From: Verrucomicrobiota bacterium
GTDB taxonomy: Bacteria > Verrucomicrobiota > Verrucomicrobiia > Limisphaerales > AV2
Direction of reading: 5' to 3'
Length of the DNA stretch: 7,484 nucleotides
NCBI GenBank assembly: GCA_003218935.1
Contig: QHPA01000054.1
Location: 1-7,484, forward strand
The notes under the pieces were generated by a model, which saw only the letters and a program-made list of their open reading frames with translations, had not been told where the DNA came from and ran no database searches. The translations under genes and the position numbers were made by a program. Each line of letters starts with the position of its first letter. Position 1 is the stretch's first letter. This document shows positions 4,456 through 7,484 of this stretch, in pieces.

Positions 4456-6075
4456 ATGTATATGAAATTCAGCCCCAATCGTTTCTCCTTCGCGTCAAAG
4501 GCTGCGATCACACTGGCCTTAACCCTCAGTGTCGCTTACCCCGCCGAAAACTACCGCCGGGGCGGTCAAGAGGAAGGCATTCAGCACGTCTTGCTTGTGA
4601 GCGTCGACGGACTACACGCAGTGGACTTGGCGAACTACATCAAAGCACACCCAAATTCTGCCCTCGCACAGCTCAGCCGCCATGGGATCACGTATCCACA
4701 GGCTTCATGCTCCAAACCTTCCGACTCGTTTCCTGGGTTGCTCGCCATGGTCACCGGCGGATCGCCCGGAACCACCGGCGTCTATTACGATGATTCCTAC
4801 GACCGTTTGCTTTTGCCACCACTGATTGACGGCGACGGCAACCCACTGGGTGGCAACACGCCTGGAACCGAAATTGTTTATGACGAAACGATCGACTTCG
4901 ACCTGACTCGACCGGACGCAGGCGGAGGCATCAATCCGCAGAGACTTCCGCGCGATCCTGTGACGCTGGCGCCCGTTTACCCTCACAGCTTTCTGAGGGT
5001 GAACACGATTTTCGAGGTTGCGAAGAAAGCTAATCTTGGCACCGCTTGGAGTGACAAGCATCCTGCGTATGACATTGTGAACGGCCCGTCGGGCAACGGT
5101 GTGGATGATCTCTTCACGCCGGAAATCAATTCTTACACGCCCGAGAGTGCCACTACCACGCACGTGGTGAATACTTCAAGTCTGAGAGGGACTGAGAATT
5201 ACGACGACACCAAGGTGAAGGCCATCCTCAATCAGATCCAGGGATGGGACAGCCGCCACACCCAGAGAGTGGGCACTCCGGCGATCTTCGGCATGAACTT
5301 CCAGGCCGTCAGCGTCGGCCAGAAACTTGTCGGCAACGTCAATCCTGACGGTTCAGCCGTTGAGCCAAGTCTGGCTAACGGTGGTTACCTGATCGATTCC
5401 GCCACCGGCACACCCGTCCCAAGCCCGCTGCTCGCACACGCTCTGGATCATACCGACGGATCCATTGGCGCCATGATGGCCGCTCTCGAAGCAAACAAGC
5501 TGGCCAAATCCACCTTGTTCATTATTTCCGCCAAACACGGTCAAAGTCCCATCGATCCGACCCGGCTGAAGAGCGGATTGACAGGCTTTCACCTGAAGAA
5601 CGCAATCAAGGACCTCGTAGAGCCCGTCGCACCGATCGCCCAGTTGACCCAGGACGATGTCGCTCTGATTTGGCTCCAGGACCAATCGACGACGGCAGCG
5701 GCGACTAAAGCCTTGCAAGCAGGCCAATCCAGCGCCTTCATTCAAACCACCTATTCAGGGACAAGCCTGCTGCTGGGTTTTCCGAATCCCGCAACGGATT
5801 CGCGAGTGCCGGACATCATTGTGCAACCTGAACTCGGGGTGATCTATTCCAACTCCACTGCCAAAGATGAAGAGCATGGTGGGTTCTCCTTCGATGATAC
5901 CAATGTCGCGCTGCTCGTGGCCAACCCGCTCATTGCTCCAACGACGGTGCTGGCACCTGTGCAAACCGCTCAGATTGCTCCATCGATCCTTTCCGTTCTT
6001 GGCCTCGATCCCGAAGAGTTAGCGGCCGTGCAAATCGAGGGCACACAGAAGCTTCCCGGTTTTGGGCGGGAGTAG
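4456..6075 (+). CDS. Exported alkaline-phosphatase-superfamily phosphodiesterase / nucleotide pyrophosphatase
   Basis: 539 residues. A signal peptide is evident: basic N-region (KFSPNRFSFASK), hydrophobic core AAITLALTLSVAY, and probable cleavage after 'AYPA' near residue 30, giving a periplasmic or secreted enzyme. The mature part fits the type I phosphodiesterase / nucleotide pyrophosphatase fold. Motifs: 'VLLVSVDGLHAVDL' (45-58) with metal ligand D51; 'SDSFPGLLAMVTGGSPGTTG' (89-108) with likely nucleophile S91; 'SDKHPAYDIVNGPSG' (199-213); 'LDHTDGSIGAMM' (330-341); 'ISAKHGQSPID' (357-367) with H361; and 'EEHGGFSFDD' (472-481) with H474. In classical NPP enzymes the 'AKHG' motif is 'SDHG', so one metal-binding Asp is Lys here. 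I recall 'AKHGQSP' from a bacterial and fungal subfamily, so this is probably ancestral rather than damage. Substrate is unknown: phosphodiesters, nucleotides or phospholipid headgroups are all possible. ATG at 4456 or 4462; both follow an in-frame stop at 4396 and neither has a good ribosome site. It may supply phosphate in concert with the upstream Ppx/GppA gene. Confidence 0.9.
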   Translation: MYMKFSPNRFSFASKAAITLALTLSVAYPAENYRRGGQEEGIQHVLLVSVDGLHAVDLANYIKAHPNSALAQLSRHGITYPQASCSKPSDSFPGLLAMVTGGSPGTTGVYYDDSYDRLLLPPLIDGDGNPLGGNTPGTEIVYDETIDFDLTRPDAGGGINPQRLPRDPVTLAPVYPHSFLRVNTIFEVAKKANLGTAWSDKHPAYDIVNGPSGNGVDDLFTPEINSYTPESATTTHVVNTSSLRGTENYDDTKVKAILNQIQGWDSRHTQRVGTPAIFGMNFQAVSVGQKLVGNVNPDGSAVEPSLANGGYLIDSATGTPVPSPLLAHALDHTDGSIGAMMAALEANKLAKSTLFIISAKHGQSPIDPTRLKSGLTGFHLKNAIKDLVEPVAPIAQLTQDDVALIWLQDQSTTAAATKALQAGQSSAFIQTTYSGTSLLLGFPNPATDSRVPDIIVQPELGVIYSNSTAKDEEHGGFSFDDTNVALLVANPLIAPTTVLAPVQTAQIAPSILSVLGLDPEELAAVQIEGTQKLPGFGRE

Positions 6076-6461
6076 TTCGGCAGAGACACCGTTCAAGACT
6101 GCCGCCCATTGAAGCTCGTTTCTGAGGGGATGCGTTAACCATTGGCAACTGACAGCCTCTTTTATGCACACAGATACGATTGTGTCAGTGTGATGGACCG
6201 TTGCTTCGGTTGACAGAGAATTTTCGTTGAACCTCGTTTCGAGACACTTTCGGAAGATGTAATCCTGCCGTTTCCCCGCCGCCACATCCGTAATCAGACT
6301 ATAGCAATTGTCACGTTTACTCTCAATGCGCGGGTGTGATTTAGATGGGCACGAATGCATGTGAGATACCCAAGCAACGAAAGTCACAGTCGCTCGGGGG
6401 CCTGTTAGCGCCCCAAAGTTTTTTCCATCCCATAGACCAGACCTCAAAATCGTTCAAGAGA
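6076..6461. other. Intergenic region between convergent genes (386 bases)
   Basis: The gap separates the plus-strand phosphodiesterase gene from the minus-strand beta-barrel remnant. A minus-strand frame runs 6019-6447 but reads as non-protein and overlaps the phosphodiesterase gene, so it is not annotated. Apart from a weak terminator candidate at 6397-6424, I see only short palindromes such as GTTAAC and ATGCAT. Confidence 0.5.
6397..6424 (+). terminator. Weak intrinsic terminator candidate
   Basis: GGGGC (6397-6401) and GCCCC (6410-6414) form a 5-bp GC stem with an 8-base loop, then AAAG and six T (6419-6424). Orientation fits the end of the phosphodiesterase transcript, but it lies about 320 bases after that stop codon. 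The stem is short and the T-run is offset by 4 bases. Confidence 0.3.
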
Positions 6462-6721
6462 CTAAAAATGCCACGTTAATCCGCCACGAACGCGATAGTC
6501 GGGCACTGTTTGCAACGCCGTGTTGTCGATGCTCACCGGCAGGTCCGCGCCAAGTTGTGCGCTCAATTTGCTTGTCCAAGTGAAGCTCAGTTGCGGCCCC
6601 AAATAAACCGCCGTCACGCCGGTATCGTCAGCCGATTGCCCTTGGAACGTGTCGGGTCCTTGTGTTCGCCGGACACCACAGCTTGTAAAGCCAAGGTGTA
6701 TTTGTGGCCTGGATTGCCCGC
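6462..6721 (-). pseudogene. 3' remnant of an outer-membrane beta-barrel protein gene, frameshifted
   Basis: The minus-strand frame ending at TAG 6462-6464 encodes a typical barrel C-terminus: alternating strands 'DTGVTAVYLGPQLSFTWT', 'LSAQLGADLPVSIDN' and 'DYRVRGGLTWHF', with the terminal Phe used as an outer-membrane sorting signal. Upstream of about 6657 the same frame turns into non-protein text, while the neighbouring frame carries another strand-like piece, 'NPGHKYTLALQAVVSGEHK' (about 6718-6662). Inserting one base near 6655-6660 would join 'SGEHK' to 'DTFQGQSADDTG', as expected for one beta-hairpin. Beyond about 6721 no frame looks barrel-like, and only 68 bases remain before the hydrolase stop at 6790. 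So the N-terminal bulk of the gene is missing. This is a decayed fragment, or a base lost in sequencing explains the shift but not the missing 5' part. The exact barrel family cannot be named. Confidence 0.55.
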
Positions 6722-6789
6722 TGGCGGTCGACAAACTGCCATGCCCATGACCAGCAGCCAGAGTTGGTGCTTTCCATTTGAGGTGCGCG

Positions 6790-7484
6790 TCATGGCGAAT
6801 GTCTCTCCGCCGACTCACTCCCTTGTCCGGAGGGAACGCTTCCTTCCCGTTGCGCAAGGTCGGCGAGGTGTAATGTAAGAATGCGTTTCACTTCCGCAAT
6901 AGCTTCGGGGCTTTCGTAAGTCCGATGACTTGCCGGCACGAACACTTCGGAACTCGCTCCTGGCAGGTGTGAACTCCAGTAGGGTACGACGCCATCGGAA
7001 CTCTTCGGTCCGCCTCCCAAACCGCGATCACCAATGATGGAATGAAATGGGGTGGAAGGAGTGATCGGCAGTTCCGCCAGTGCAATCAGACCAGGCGTGT
7101 TGGGAGAAAGCACGCGAATGCTGTTGGGATAGCCTCGGTCAAACAGTGCTGCTGCCTCGGGCTTCAACAGGCCGGTGATGGATGTCCGCAACCTTGCAAT
7201 GAACTTGTGAAGTTCGTCCGGCAGACGCACCCGCCTCGACACGAAACGACCAAAAATGCCGTCGGCAGATTTGCTCCCACGGTGCGGGACAGCGATGAAA
7301 ATCGCCCTCTTGATGTAAGGTTTTGGTTGAAAATAGAACATGCGACGCAGTTCAGGGAGCTGCTCCAGGTGCGGATCAATTTCGGATATTGGCATCGCAA
7401 ACGTCGAATTCCAAAGCGCGTCCCCGCTTTCAGTCACTAGCGTGCGTGCCAGCAACCCGCCCATGCTGTGTCCGATGACAATTA
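6790..7484 (-). CDS. Alpha/beta-hydrolase (esterase/lipase family), N-terminus beyond the window
   Basis: Only the C-terminal 231 or so codons are present; the frame is open to the right edge. The edge codons give the nucleophile elbow 'GHSMGG', with catalytic Ser encoded at 7465-7467. The rest of the triad is visible: Asp in 'SSDGVVPYWSSHL' (codon 6994-6996) and His in 'VPASHRTYESPEAIAEV' (codon 6925-6927). Between them lie 'AIFIAVPHRGSKSADG', the strand after the nucleophile with a typical 'PHRG' turn, and a helical lid-like segment. The likely role is hydrolysis of carboxylic esters or lipids; substrate and location cannot be told without the N-terminus, where a signal peptide or lipoprotein motif would lie. 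The last 24 residues after 'LTLHL' are polar and low in complexity, so they may be a non-conserved tail. The stop TGA is at 6790-6792. The beta-barrel remnant follows on the same strand. Confidence 0.87.
   Translation of the reverse strand, partial: IVIGHSMGGLLARTLVTESGDALWNSTFAMPISEIDPHLEQLPELRRMFYFQPKPYIKRAIFIAVPHRGSKSADGIFGRFVSRRVRLPDELHKFIARLRTSITGLLKPEAAALFDRGYPNSIRVLSPNTPGLIALAELPITPSTPFHSIIGDRGLGGGPKSSDGVVPYWSSHLPGASSEVFVPASHRTYESPEAIAEVKRILTLHLADLAQREGSVPSGQGSESAERHSP

Noticed and set aside
6019..6447. 142-codon minus-strand frame
   Set aside because: It overlaps the end of the phosphodiesterase gene, has no domain-like pattern, and is rich in Cys, His and Thr in no recognisable arrangement.

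Overview
The window reads as chromosomal DNA of a GC-rich Gram-negative bacterium, most plausibly a Verrucomicrobiota soil or sediment lineage of the Pedosphaera/Limisphaerales type. This is inferred, not proven. The grounds are the protein styles (a PAS signalling protein with an unusual beta-rich tail, a SASP-like 'AKHGQSP' phosphodiesterase, a 'SSDGVVPYWSSHLPGA' hydrolase), start sites that often lack a clear Shine-Dalgarno sequence, large intergenic gaps, and a dispersed-type palindrome GCGGACTGAAGTCCGC at the left edge.

Layout from left to right: (1) about 200 bases of non-coding DNA with three small inverted repeats. (2) A minus-strand receiver-PAS signalling protein (202-1413, TTG start) with no kinase or output domain; its second PAS domain breaks off and a beta-rich domain follows. 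(3) A 637-base divergent gap. (4) A plus-strand NarL/LuxR-type response regulator (2051-2704) whose receiver has lost the phosphoacceptor Asp (Glu instead) and one acidic-pocket Asp (Gly instead). (5) A plus-strand Ppx/GppA phosphatase (2945-4006) behind a plausible sigma70 promoter and a striking array of four 7-bp units at exact 11-bp spacing. (6) A 449-base AT-richer gap. (7) An exported alkaline-phosphatase-superfamily phosphodiesterase (4456-6075). (8) A 386-base gap with a weak terminator candidate. (9) On the minus strand, the frameshifted 3' remnant of an outer-membrane beta-barrel gene (6462 to about 6721). (10) The C-terminal part of an alpha/beta-hydrolase (6790-7484, continuing past the right edge).

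How it may fit together: two of the intact genes act on phosphate compounds (polyphosphate or pppGpp; phosphodiesters or nucleotides). Upstream of both, and upstream of the response-regulator gene, there are TCAC-core heptamers separated by 4 bp (11-bp period), the geometry of the Pho boxes bound by PhoB/PhoP-type regulators. I read this as a candidate phosphate-starvation regulon. The geometry is directly visible; the function is inference. The divergent signalling pair is also notable: one protein has an intact receiver but no output, the other has an output but a receiver that looks unable to be phosphorylated normally. No tRNA, rRNA, CRISPR array or insertion sequence was seen.
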